In this document: piece after piece, positions 1 to 6,424 of the stretch | How the letters are laid out: each line of letters opens with the position of its first letter | How positions within the stretch are numbered: the stretch's first letter is position 1 | Assembly: GCA_947456845.1 (NCBI GenBank) | Contig: CANGUJ010000142.1 | Coordinates: 1 to 8,600 of the forward strand | Reading direction: 5' to 3' | Source of the DNA: Burkholderiales bacterium | GTDB lineage: Bacteria > Pseudomonadota > Gammaproteobacteria > Burkholderiales > JAEUOS01 | DNA: 8,600 bases | Translations under genes and position numbers: made by a program | The notes under the pieces: model-generated | Told to the model about the DNA's origin: nothing | What the model saw: the letters and a program-made list of their open reading frames with translations, nothing else | Database searches by the model: none

Positions 1-142
1 CGTCCTGGAGGACCCCGGTATGGCGGCTGCCGCGCAGGCGTTCGCGGCGCGCCACGCCGCCGGGGCGGCCGGGGCTGCCGTCCGGCTGGCAGAAATCGCC
101 GACCGGTTTCTGAATCTTGTCAATAGCCGCGAAGCGACATAA
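1..142 (+). CDS. C-terminal end of an unidentified protein, possibly a glycosyltransferase (partial)
   Basis: Only the last 46 codons are present (first full codon at 2, TAA at 140-142); the gene begins before the window. The tail is alanine-rich and helical, with VLEDPGM near its start, then an arginine/alanine helix and a final LAEIADRFLNLV stretch. This pattern of 'VL-D-P-x-x' followed by alanine-rich helices resembles the extreme C-terminus of UDP-glycosyltransferases of the MGT/GT1 type, but 46 residues without a catalytic motif cannot prove it. The third codon positions are strongly G/C, which supports this frame as coding. The next gene starts 39 bases downstream with no clear terminator between them, so the two may be co-transcribed. 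The coding call is fairly safe; the family is a guess. Confidence 0.55.
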   Translation, partial: VLEDPGMAAAAQAFAARHAAGAAGAAVRLAEIADRFLNLVNSREAT

Positions 143-181
143 ATTGCCGAGCATCGTCCACAACCCCACCTGGAGAATCCC

Positions 182-541
182 ATGAAACAATCCCGATCGA
201 CGCGCCATGGCGAAACCGAGAACCCGGCTGCGCCGCGCGCGCTCGTCATGGCGCTGGCGCAGGCCGGCCTGCTTGCCGCCGCTGTTTCCATGCCCGCGGC
301 TGCCGCGCTCGTGAGCGTGCCTGCGCATGAGGCGTTGCGGCCGGCTTTCGAGCCGATGCTCTATATCGCCCAGATTCCACCCGACTACGGCACTTTGAAC
401 AGTGGCTCGGGCAAGGGCTCGATGCCACCGCCGTCCGGCAGCAAGGGTGGCGCTGCGCCCGCGCCTACCCGGCCGCAAGGCGGCAGCAGCCCTGCACCGA
501 AGCCTGCACCCGCGCCGGACAGCAGAAACTCAAGTCGTTGA
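182..541 (+). CDS. Small exported-looking, proline-rich hypothetical protein (reading frame possibly broken)
   Basis: This encodes 119 residues of unknown function. The ATG at 182 has a good ribosome binding site (GGAGA, 172-176). After a polar, charged N-terminus, residues about 20-42 form a hydrophobic alanine/leucine stretch ending in MPAAAALV. This could be a signal peptide or a single membrane anchor. Residues about 70-115 are low-complexity Gly/Ser/Pro/Ala/Lys with PAP repeats, as in cell-envelope or surface proteins. The G/C-rich third-position signal fits this frame until about 515, but the last codons (aga aac tca agt cgt) depart sharply from it. From about 520 to 618 the frame one base back carries a well-formed coding signal. 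The gene may therefore have lost a base near its end, with a longer original product. No family is recognised. Its lack of a link to the downstream catabolic genes suggests a separate function. Confidence 0.55.
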   Translation: MKQSRSTRHGETENPAAPRALVMALAQAGLLAAAVSMPAAAALVSVPAHEALRPAFEPMLYIAQIPPDYGTLNSGSGKGSMPPPSGSKGGAAPAPTRPQGGSSPAPKPAPAPDSRNSSR

Positions 542-618
542 TCGTCCTGCGCGGCGTGGATGTGGCCGTGCACGACCGGGCGCTCGATTCGAAGCTCGCC
601 GCCCTCGCGGGCCGCTGA
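520..618 (+). other. Possible out-of-frame C-terminal extension of the gene at 182
   Basis: In the frame ending with TGA at 616-618, this stretch reads as a coherent, charged, mixed-composition peptide (QQKLKSLIVLRGVDV, then a helix ending KLAALAGR). Nearly every codon ends in G or C. The frame is open from 331 but has no start codon of its own, and before about 400 its third-position signal is poor. The simplest reading is that the gene at 182 once ran into this frame and lost one base between roughly 510 and 525. The alternatives are a chance open frame in G+C-rich DNA or an error in the assembled sequence. Confidence 0.4.
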
Positions 619-697
619 TCGGCCACCGGAAGAATCGCCGCCTGGAACAGACGGCCGAGGTGCGTGTCGATCGCCCCGCAACAGCCCGGAGACAAAG

Positions 698-2554
698 ATG
701 ACAAGCCTTGCCAAGCCGCCCTTCAACGCGCTCGCGTACGCCTGCGCGCACGTGGTCAGCGTCCGCAGGCCCGATGGCGAGATTGTTCTCGGGTCCGGCC
801 ATGCGTTGCCCGCCCATGCGCGCTGCATCGGCGCATGGCTGCATCATTGGGCAAGCGCCGCGCCGGGGCGCGCGTTCGTGGCCGAGCGGGACCGCGGTGG
901 CTGGCGCATGGTCTCCTATGGCGAGGCTCTCGAGGCCGTGCGCCGCATCGGCGCGGCCCTGCTGGCGCGCCGGCTGTCGGCGCAGCGGCCGGTGGCCATC
1001 CTGTCCGACAACAGTGTCGATCACCTGCTCCTGTGCCTTGCCTGCCAGTACATCGGGGTGCCGGTGGCGCCGATTTCGCCGGCCTACTCGCTGATGTCGC
1101 GGGATCATGCCAAGCTCAAGGCGATCTTCGGCTTGCTCGATCCCGGCCTGGTCTATGTGGACGACGAAGCGCGCTTCGCGGCGCCGCTGGCCGCCCTGGC
1201 GCCCTGCGCTTTCGAACTCGTGGCCTCCCACCCGTCCGGCCGCGCGACGCGCTTTTCCGACTTGCTGGCCGCCGCGCCGGACGCGCCGCTTGCCGCGGCC
1301 GCTGCGGCGGTGGGTCCAGACACCATCGCCAAGTTCCTGTTCACATCCGGGTCGACCGGCGAGCCCAAGGCGGTCATCAATACCCAGCGCATGCTCACCT
1401 CCAACCAGGAAAGCTGGCGGACGCTCTGGCCTTTCCTTGGCGAAGAGCCGCCCGTTCTGGTCGACTGGATGCCTTGGAACCACACCTTTGGTGGCAATGC
1501 GGACTGCAATATCGTGCTTTCCGATGGCGGTACGCTGTACATCGACGCAGGCAAGCCGGCGCCGGGTCTGATCGAGAACACTGTCGCGAATCTGCGCGAG
1601 GTGGCGCCCACCATGTACCTGAACGTGCCGCGTGGTTTCGACATGCTGCTGCCCTACCTGGAGGGCGATGCGCGGCTGCGGCGCAACTTCTTTTCGCGCC
1701 TGAAGCTGATTTTCTATGCCGGCGCGGCGCTGCCGCCGTCCTTGTGGGCCCGCCTCGAGAAGCTGGGCATCGAGGAAACCGGGCGCCGGGTGCGCATGGT
1801 TTCGGCGTGGGGGTCGACCGAAACCGCGCCGATGGCGACCTGCGTGCACTTTGACATCGACCGCGCCGGCGTCATCGGCAATCCCGCGCCGGGGTCCACC
1901 CTGCGCCTGATACCGGCGGGGCAATCGGAGGGCCGGGCCAAGTACGAGATCCGCGTCAAGGGCCCGAACGTCACGCCCGGCTACTGGAAGCGCGATGACC
2001 TCACGCGCGCCGCGTTCGATGAGGAAGGCTTCTACCGGATCGGCGATGCCGTGCGCTTCGCCGACGAATCCGACCCTGCCCGCGGGATTGAATTCGCCGG
2101 CAGGGTCGCCGAGGAATTCAAGCTCATGTCGGGTACCTGGGTGCACACCGGCGCCCTGCGCGTCAAGGCGATCGCGGCGCTAGCGCCGGTTGCCCAGGAC
2201 ATCGTCATCACCGGGCATGACCGGGAAAGCGTCGGTTTTCTGGTCTTTCCCAACATTCCGGCCTGCCGGCAACTGGCCGCGGGCCTGGCGCAGGATGCGT
2301 CGCTGCCCGCGGTGTTCGGGCATCCCGGCGTGGTGGCCGCGGTGCGCGAGGGCATGCGCGCGCTCAAGGCGGAAGGCGGTGGTTCCTCTACCCATGCGAC
2401 CCGCGCTGTCCTGATGGCGGATCCGCCGGGCATCGACGCCGGCGAAATCACCGACAAAGGCTACATCAACCAGCGCGCGGTGCTCGCGCGCCGCGCCGCC
2501 CTGGTCGAATCCCTGTACGCGGATCCGCCCGCGGCCGGCGTCATCGCGATCTGA
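698..2554 (+). CDS. fcs: Feruloyl-CoA synthase-type AMP-forming CoA ligase
   Basis: This 618-residue enzyme of the ANL adenylating superfamily should convert an aromatic (hydroxycinnamic or related) acid, ATP and CoA to the acyl-CoA, AMP and pyrophosphate in the cytoplasm. The open frame extends upstream to 560, but ATG 698 is chosen because GGAG (688-691) sits six bases before it and the protein then begins in family style. Visible signatures are the P-loop TSGSTGEPK (residues 216-224), the MPWNHTFGGN substrate-pocket segment, SAWGSTETAP (369 on), YRIGDAV with ribose-binding Asp450, and a C-terminal ITDKGYINQR with the likely catalytic Lys587. The WNHTFGG, GSSTHATR and TDKGYINQR segments are typical of feruloyl-CoA synthases rather than acetyl-CoA or long-chain acyl-CoA ligases. 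Length also matches that group. The exact acid is not certain: no hydratase/aldolase or vanillin dehydrogenase is beside it. A thioesterase follows after 27 bases, probably in one operon. Confidence 0.82.
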   Translation: MTSLAKPPFNALAYACAHVVSVRRPDGEIVLGSGHALPAHARCIGAWLHHWASAAPGRAFVAERDRGGWRMVSYGEALEAVRRIGAALLARRLSAQRPVAILSDNSVDHLLLCLACQYIGVPVAPISPAYSLMSRDHAKLKAIFGLLDPGLVYVDDEARFAAPLAALAPCAFELVASHPSGRATRFSDLLAAAPDAPLAAAAAAVGPDTIAKFLFTSGSTGEPKAVINTQRMLTSNQESWRTLWPFLGEEPPVLVDWMPWNHTFGGNADCNIVLSDGGTLYIDAGKPAPGLIENTVANLREVAPTMYLNVPRGFDMLLPYLEGDARLRRNFFSRLKLIFYAGAALPPSLWARLEKLGIEETGRRVRMVSAWGSTETAPMATCVHFDIDRAGVIGNPAPGSTLRLIPAGQSEGRAKYEIRVKGPNVTPGYWKRDDLTRAAFDEEGFYRIGDAVRFADESDPARGIEFAGRVAEEFKLMSGTWVHTGALRVKAIAALAPVAQDIVITGHDRESVGFLVFPNIPACRQLAAGLAQDASLPAVFGHPGVVAAVREGMRALKAEGGGSSTHATRAVLMADPPGIDAGEITDKGYINQRAVLARRAALVESLYADPPAAGVIAI

Positions 2555-2581
2555 GCGCGGCCATTCACGGGGCGAGTTTCC

Positions 2582-3001
2582 ATGGGCTTCAAGTACCGGC
2601 ACCGCATGCGCATCGAATGGGGCGATACCGATCCCGCGCGCATCGTCTACTACCCGCATTTCTTCCGCTGGTTCGATACGGCCTGCCACAGGATGTTCGA
2701 GGAACTCGGGCTTTCGCAAAGCGCCATGGCGGCCTCCGGCGGGACGGTCATGCCGATCGTCGAGGCGCACGGCGCATTCCGGCGCCCCGGTTACCCCGGC
2801 GACTGGATCGAGGTGCGTGCGGACATCGTCGAGGTGGGCCGCAAGGTGATCAAGATCGAGTACCGGGTCTGGCGCGACGAACTGCTGCTGGCCGAAGGCT
2901 ACGAAAAGCGCGTACTGGCGTTGCACGACCCTGACGATCCGCAACGGATGCGCGCGCAGGAGATTCCCGACGCCCTGCGCGAGCGCATCATGGCCCCATG
3001 A
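2582..3001 (+). CDS. Acyl-CoA thioesterase of the 4-hydroxybenzoyl-CoA thioesterase (hot-dog) family
   Basis: This 139-residue hot-dog fold enzyme is predicted to hydrolyse an aromatic acyl-CoA to the free acid and CoA in the cytoplasm. The N-terminal motif IEWGDTDPARIVYYP (residues 11-25) aligns, without a gap and as I remember that protein, with the active-site segment of the Pseudomonas CBS3 4-hydroxybenzoyl-CoA thioesterase. This places the catalytic aspartate at residue 17, as in that enzyme. The C-terminal RAQEIPDALRERI also parallels its RAIEVP segment, and the length is nearly identical. A weak G-rich ribosome binding site lies at 2569-2576 before the ATG. Only 27 bases separate it from the CoA ligase stop, which suggests co-transcription. 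With the ligase it could release a shortened or modified aromatic acid from CoA after steps encoded elsewhere, or rescue trapped CoA. The family is secure; the substrate is inferred. Confidence 0.85.
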   Translation: MGFKYRHRMRIEWGDTDPARIVYYPHFFRWFDTACHRMFEELGLSQSAMAASGGTVMPIVEAHGAFRRPGYPGDWIEVRADIVEVGRKVIKIEYRVWRDELLLAEGYEKRVLALHDPDDPQRMRAQEIPDALRERIMAP

Positions 3002-3020
3002 CGATGACGCTACACTGAAA

Positions 3021-3053
3021 GGCTCGCGCGAGCCCTCGCGGCACGCGCGTGCC
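3021..3053. repeat. Two tandem perfect 14-bp palindromes between the thioesterase and isomerase genes
   Basis: GGCTCGCGCGAGCC (3021-3034) and GGCACGCGCGTGCC (3040-3053) are each perfect palindromes of the form GGC-N-CGCGCG-N-GCC, separated by five bases, with centres 19 bp apart. In RNA each could fold into a five-pair stem with a GCGC loop. No T-run follows, so this is not a classical intrinsic terminator. It lies in the 75-bp gap just before the ribosome binding site of the isomerase gene, where a dimeric repressor site or an mRNA structure tuning expression of the second half of the block is plausible. In this G+C-rich genome, CG-rich palindromes also arise by chance. Confidence 0.5.
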
Positions 3054-3076
3054 CATTTCGACGCTCAGGAGTCCGC

Positions 3077-3712
3077 GTGAAGCTCTATACCTATTTTCGT
3101 TCCTCGGCCGCCTATCGGGTGCGTATCGCACTGAACCTCAAGGGTCTTGCCTACGAGCCGGCGTTCGTCCACCTGGCGCGCGGCCGGCACAACGAACCGG
3201 AGTACGCGTCGGTCAATCCCGCCAGGCTGGTGCCCGCCCTGATCGACGACGGCCACTTGCTGACGCAATCCATCGCGATCATGGAATACCTCGATGAGGT
3301 GCATCCGGCCAGCCCCTTGCTGCCTCGCGACCCGGTCGAGCGCGCGCGCGTGCGCGCGCTTTCACTGCTGATCGCGTGCGACATCCACCCGATCGACAAC
3401 CTGCGGGTGCTCAAGTATCTGAGCGGCGTCCTCAAGGTGAGCGAGGAACAGAAGAACGCCTGGTACCGCCACTGGGTGGAGGACGGTCTCGCCAAGCTCG
3501 AAGCCATGCTGGGTGACGGCATGTCGGGGCGCTACTGTCATGGCGATGCGCCGACCATGGCCGATTGCTGCCTCGTGCCGCAGGTGGCCAACGGCAAGCG
3601 CTTCGACTGCGATTTCTCGCATGTGCCCAACGTGATGCGGATTTACGATCAATGCAGCACGCTCGCGGCGTTTCAGAATGCCGCACCGGCGAGCCAGCCC
3701 GACGCGGAATAG
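3077..3712 (+). CDS. maiA: Maleylacetoacetate isomerase (zeta-class glutathione transferase)
   Basis: This 211-residue cytosolic, glutathione-dependent enzyme is expected to isomerise maleylacetoacetate to fumarylacetoacetate in homogentisate breakdown. Maleylpyruvate isomerase of the gentisate route is a close relative. The start is GTG 3077, chosen because AGGAG (3067-3071) is five bases upstream and MKLYTYFRSSAAYRVRIAL is the standard family N-terminus. The zeta-class active-site motif SSAAYR is at residues 9-14. NPARLVPAL (48-56) and the glutathione-binding TQS (64-66) complete the thioredoxin-fold half. The helical half carries DIHPIDNLRVLKYL (102-115) and the conserved ending ASQPDAE. 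One departure is ANGKRF (171-176) where relatives usually have YNARRF or similar. The fumarylacetoacetase gene follows 75 bases later in the same direction, which favours the homogentisate function over the gentisate one. Confidence 0.88.
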   Translation: MKLYTYFRSSAAYRVRIALNLKGLAYEPAFVHLARGRHNEPEYASVNPARLVPALIDDGHLLTQSIAIMEYLDEVHPASPLLPRDPVERARVRALSLLIACDIHPIDNLRVLKYLSGVLKVSEEQKNAWYRHWVEDGLAKLEAMLGDGMSGRYCHGDAPTMADCCLVPQVANGKRFDCDFSHVPNVMRIYDQCSTLAAFQNAAPASQPDAE

Positions 3713-3742
3713 GGAGCTTTGCAAGTAAACTCGGGATGTCGA

Positions 3743-3761
3743 GGCTGCCGCCATTGCAGCC
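3743..3761 (+). other. Weak hairpin in the leader of the fumarylacetoacetase gene
   Basis: GGCTGC (3743-3748) pairs with GCAGCC (3756-3761) across a seven-base loop. The stem is six base pairs with no following T-run, so it is not a convincing terminator. It lies 26 bases before the chosen start at 3788 and might slightly affect translation. The remaining 75-bp gap (3713-3787) holds the ribosome binding site GGAAG (3777-3781) and no promoter that I can recognise. Confidence 0.25.
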
Positions 3762-3787
3762 GAACCCGCAATCCCTGGAAGCTTTCG

Positions 3788-5128
3788 ATGTCCTCTGGCA
3801 ATACCAATGAAACCCATGACCCCAAGCTGAGAAGCTGGGTGGATGCCGCCAACGACGGCAAGAGCGATTTTCCGCTGCAGAACCTGCCGCTCGGCGTGTT
3901 CCGCCGGGCGGGGAAGAGCGACGACTTTCGTGGCGGGGTGGCCATCGGCGACCAGATTCTCGACCTCGCCGCGGCGGTGCGGGCGAACATTTTCTCGGGC
4001 GACGCGGCCGAAGCGGCGGCGATCGCCTCCGCGCCTACCCTGAACGAACTGATGGGGGCGGATCCCGGCCTTGCCTCGTCCTTGCGCCTGGCCTTGTCAC
4101 GCGTTCTGCGGGAAGGCAGCGCCCAGGAAGGCCGCGCGCGGGCCTGCCTGGTGCCGATGAAGGATGCCGAGATGGGCATTCCCGCCACCATCGGCGATTT
4201 CACCGACTTCTTCTCGTCGGTGTTCCATGCCACAAATACCGGCGGCATGTTCCGGCCCGACAATCCGCTGCTGCCGAACTACAAGCATGTGCCGATCGCG
4301 TACCACGGCCGCGCGTCGAGCATTCGCGTCGGCACGTCGACCGCGCCGCAGGCGTTTCCGCGACCGGTCGGGCAGACCAAGCCGGCCGACGCGCCCGGGC
4401 CCTTGTTCGGCCCGTCGAAACGCCTGGACTACGAACTCGAGGTCGGCTTGTGGATAGGGCGCGGTAACACGCTGGGTTCGCGCATCGGCATCGCGGAAGC
4501 GGAATCGCATGTGTTCGGCGTCAACCTGCTCAACGACTGGTCTGCGCGCGACATCCAGGGTTGGGAGTACCAGCCGCTCGGTCCGTTCCTGGCCAAGAAT
4601 TTCGCCACCACCATTTCGCCCTGGATCGTCACACTCGAGGCGCTGGCGCCGTATCGCACGGCGGCGTTCGCCCGCCCGGAGGGGGATCCGCAGCCGATGG
4701 CGTATCTCGACTCCGAGCGCAACCGCGCCATGGGCGGGCTGGATCTGCAGCTCGAAGTGCTGCTTCTCACCCCCAAGATGCGCGCCGCCGGCGCCGCGCC
4801 GGTCCGGCTGTCCGCCTCCAATTTCAAGGATTCGTACTGGACCATCGCCCAGTTTGTCGCGCACCACACCGTGGGCGGCTGCAACCTGCAAGCCGGCGAC
4901 CTCCTGGGAAGCGGTACGCAGTCCGGGCCGACCAGGGACCAGTACGGCTCGATGCTGGAACTTTCCTGGGGCGGCAAGAATCCCATCGAGTTGCCGAATG
5001 GCGAAACGCGCACCTTTCTGGAGGATGGCGATACCCTGATCCTGAAGGGTGCCTGCGAACGTGAAGGTTTCGTCCGCATCGGTTTCGGCGACGCCGCCGG
5101 CACCGTGCTGCCCGCCTTGCCCATCTAG
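3788..5128 (+). CDS. fahA: Fumarylacetoacetase
   Basis: This enzyme hydrolyses 4-fumarylacetoacetate to fumarate and acetoacetate, the last step of tyrosine/homogentisate catabolism, in the cytosol. The product has 446 residues from ATG 3788, preceded by GGAAG at 3777-3781. A TTG at 3719 would add 23 residues that look non-coding. The N-terminal domain has the typical SWVDAANDGKSDFPLQNLPLG. The catalytic domain lines up with mouse fumarylacetoacetate hydrolase at every metal and catalytic position I could check: Asp140 and His147 (FTDFFSSVFHATN), Glu216 and Glu218 (YELEVG), Asp250, Arg254 and Gln257 (LNDWSARDIQ), and Lys270 (FLAKNF). NYKHVPIAYHGRASS, LLGSGTQSGP and SMLELSW are also conserved. 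The length matches the full two-domain enzyme, not the short hydrolases of the wider superfamily. It follows the isomerase gene, so the two consecutive steps are paired. Its stop is 11 bases from that of the convergent FAD subunit gene. Confidence 0.95.
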   Translation: MSSGNTNETHDPKLRSWVDAANDGKSDFPLQNLPLGVFRRAGKSDDFRGGVAIGDQILDLAAAVRANIFSGDAAEAAAIASAPTLNELMGADPGLASSLRLALSRVLREGSAQEGRARACLVPMKDAEMGIPATIGDFTDFFSSVFHATNTGGMFRPDNPLLPNYKHVPIAYHGRASSIRVGTSTAPQAFPRPVGQTKPADAPGPLFGPSKRLDYELEVGLWIGRGNTLGSRIGIAEAESHVFGVNLLNDWSARDIQGWEYQPLGPFLAKNFATTISPWIVTLEALAPYRTAAFARPEGDPQPMAYLDSERNRAMGGLDLQLEVLLLTPKMRAAGAAPVRLSASNFKDSYWTIAQFVAHHTVGGCNLQAGDLLGSGTQSGPTRDQYGSMLELSWGGKNPIELPNGETRTFLEDGDTLILKGACEREGFVRIGFGDAAGTVLPALPI

Positions 5129-5139
5129 AACGGAAGGGG

Positions 5140-5928
5140 TCAGGCTGTCTTGGTCACCGCGCGCGATGCCAGCACGCTGACCAGCGCCGCGCGGTACGCC
5201 GCGCCGGCATGCATGTCGGAAGCCATGTCGTCGGCAGGCAATTCCACCGCCGCCGCGGCCGCCGCACTGAATTCCCTGGTCAGGGCGGCTTCGATCGCGG
5301 TCGCCCGGAACACCCGCGACTTGGCGCCGGTGACCGCCACGCGCACACCACCCGCGGTCTGCGCCACGAACACCCCGACAATGGCGAAGCGCGACGCGGG
5401 ATGCTTGAACTTGATGTAAGCGCATCGCGCGGGCCTCGGGAAGGCCACCGATACGATCAGTTCGCCCGGCTCCAGCGCGGTTTCATAGAGGCCGGTGAAA
5501 AAGTCGTCGGCGGCGATGCTGCGCCGGTCGGTGCGGATGGTCGCGCCCAGCCCCACCACGGCGGCGGGATAGCAGGCCGCCGGATCCGCATTGGCGAGCG
5601 AACCGCCCAGCGTGCCCTGGTTGCGCACCATCTGGTCGCCGATGCCTTCCGCAAGATCTGCCAGGCCCGGAATGGCCGCGCGCACCGGCGCGGAGTGCGC
5701 CACCTCCGCGTGGCGCGTCATCGCGCCGATGGTCACATCGGCGGCGCTGACCGAAATGCCGCGCAGGTCCGCCACGCGGCTCAGGTCGATCAGGACCGGG
5801 GCGGCGGCGAGGCGCAGTTTCATGGCCTGCACCAGGCTTTGCCCGCCTGCGAGATACTTCGCGTCGCCGCCCGCCGCGGCGATGGCCTGAGCCCGTGTGG
5901 CGGGGCGCTGGTAGTCGAATGTGTACAT
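5140..5928 (-). CDS. coxM: FAD-binding medium subunit of a molybdenum hydroxylase (CoxM-like)
   Basis: This 262-residue subunit of a xanthine dehydrogenase/CO dehydrogenase-family complex passes electrons from the [2Fe-2S] subunit to FAD and then to a quinone or other acceptor. The two flavin-binding motifs of the family are present: AGGQSL (residues 27-32) and TLGGSLANADPAA (106-118). The FFTGLYETALEPGELI segment (143-158) and SRFAIVGV are also conserved. The length is slightly below the usual 270-290. The ATG at 5928 lies 25 bases after the small-subunit stop, with only a weak GGGA as ribosome binding site. This last gene of the leftward cluster probably relies on read-through from the genes before it. 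It ends 11 bases from the convergent fumarylacetoacetase gene. The symbol denotes the family; CO is unlikely to be the substrate. Confidence 0.9.
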   Translation of the reverse strand: MYTFDYQRPATRAQAIAAAGGDAKYLAGGQSLVQAMKLRLAAAPVLIDLSRVADLRGISVSAADVTIGAMTRHAEVAHSAPVRAAIPGLADLAEGIGDQMVRNQGTLGGSLANADPAACYPAAVVGLGATIRTDRRSIAADDFFTGLYETALEPGELIVSVAFPRPARCAYIKFKHPASRFAIVGVFVAQTAGGVRVAVTGAKSRVFRATAIEAALTREFSAAAAAAVELPADDMASDMHAGAAYRAALVSVLASRAVTKTA

Positions 5929-5953
5929 GGAGATGTCCCGGCTGGGTTGGCGT

Positions 5954-6424
5954 TCAGGCGCCGGCGGCCTGCTGGACCGCCTTGACGATGTTCTGGTAAC
6001 CGGTGCAGCGGCAGATGTTGCCTTCCAGCCCTTCGCGGATCTGCTGCTCCGATGGCTGCGGGTTGTGCTTCAGCAATTCGATGGCCGACATCACCATGCC
6101 GGGCGTGCAGTAGCCGCACTGCAGCCCGTGGCAGTCGCGGAAGGCCTGCTGCATCGGATGCAGTTCATCGCCGGTGGCAAGGCCCTCGATGGTGGTGACC
6201 TCCGTGCCGTCGGCCTGCAGGGCCAGGATCGAGCATGACTTCACGGCGCGGCCGTCGACATGGACCGTGCAGGCGCCGCACTGCGCGGTGTCGCAGCCGA
6301 CATGGGTGCCGGTCAAGCCCAGGTGATCGCGGATCAGCTGGACCAGGAGCGTGCGCGGATCGATGTCCATGCGCCTGGGCTGCCCGTTGACGGTCAGCGA
6401 GATTGATTCGGTGGTCATGCTCAT
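5954..6424 (-). CDS. coxS: [2Fe-2S] small subunit of a molybdenum hydroxylase (CoxS-like)
   Basis: This 156-residue iron-sulfur subunit carries electrons from the molybdenum cofactor to the FAD subunit. The N-terminal plant-ferredoxin-like cluster is bound by Cys44, Cys49, Cys52 and Cys64 (CDTAQCGAC plus a later Cys). The C-terminal helical domain binds the cluster near the molybdopterin through Cys103, Cys106, Cys138 and Cys140 (LQCGYCTPG and NICRCTGY). All eight cysteines are present, and Gln102, which in this family contacts the cofactor, is kept. The length is standard. The ATG at 6424 overlaps the stop of the decayed hydrolase gene as ATGA, and a second ATG two codons on is an alternative start. 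The overlap suggests translational coupling to the upstream frame. The order large, hydrolase remnant, small, medium places it in one leftward operon. Confidence 0.95.
   Translation of the reverse strand: MSMTTESISLTVNGQPRRMDIDPRTLLVQLIRDHLGLTGTHVGCDTAQCGACTVHVDGRAVKSCSILALQADGTEVTTIEGLATGDELHPMQQAFRDCHGLQCGYCTPGMVMSAIELLKHNPQPSEQQIREGLEGNICRCTGYQNIVKAVQQAAGA

Noticed and set aside
560..697. Upstream extension of the CoA ligase frame
   Set aside because: The extra 46 codons do not resemble the family N-terminus, and ATG 698 has a well-placed GGAG.
530..2146. A 538-codon open frame on the minus strand opposite the CoA ligase gene
   Set aside because: It is a shadow in high-GC DNA: the plus-strand protein has full family motifs over the same bases, while the minus-strand translation is arginine/glycine/histidine-rich with no recognisable domain.
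3021..3053. Reading the twin palindromes as a rho-independent terminator
   Set aside because: There is no T-run on either side, and a co-directional gene starts 24 bases later.
3340..3359. Twenty bases of alternating purine/pyrimidine (CG-rich), a possible Z-DNA-forming tract
   Set aside because: It encodes conserved-style Glu-Arg-Ala-Arg-Val-Arg-Ala-Leu within the isomerase, and coding constraint plus high GC explains it.
3719..3787. Upstream TTG start adding 23 residues to fumarylacetoacetase
   Set aside because: The extra residues are cysteine/arginine-rich and unlike family N-termini; the ATG at 3788 has its own ribosome binding site at a proper distance.
4097..5425. A 442-codon minus-strand open frame across the fumarylacetoacetase and FAD-subunit genes
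   Set aside because: It crosses two well-supported genes, has biased low-information composition and matches no family I recognise.
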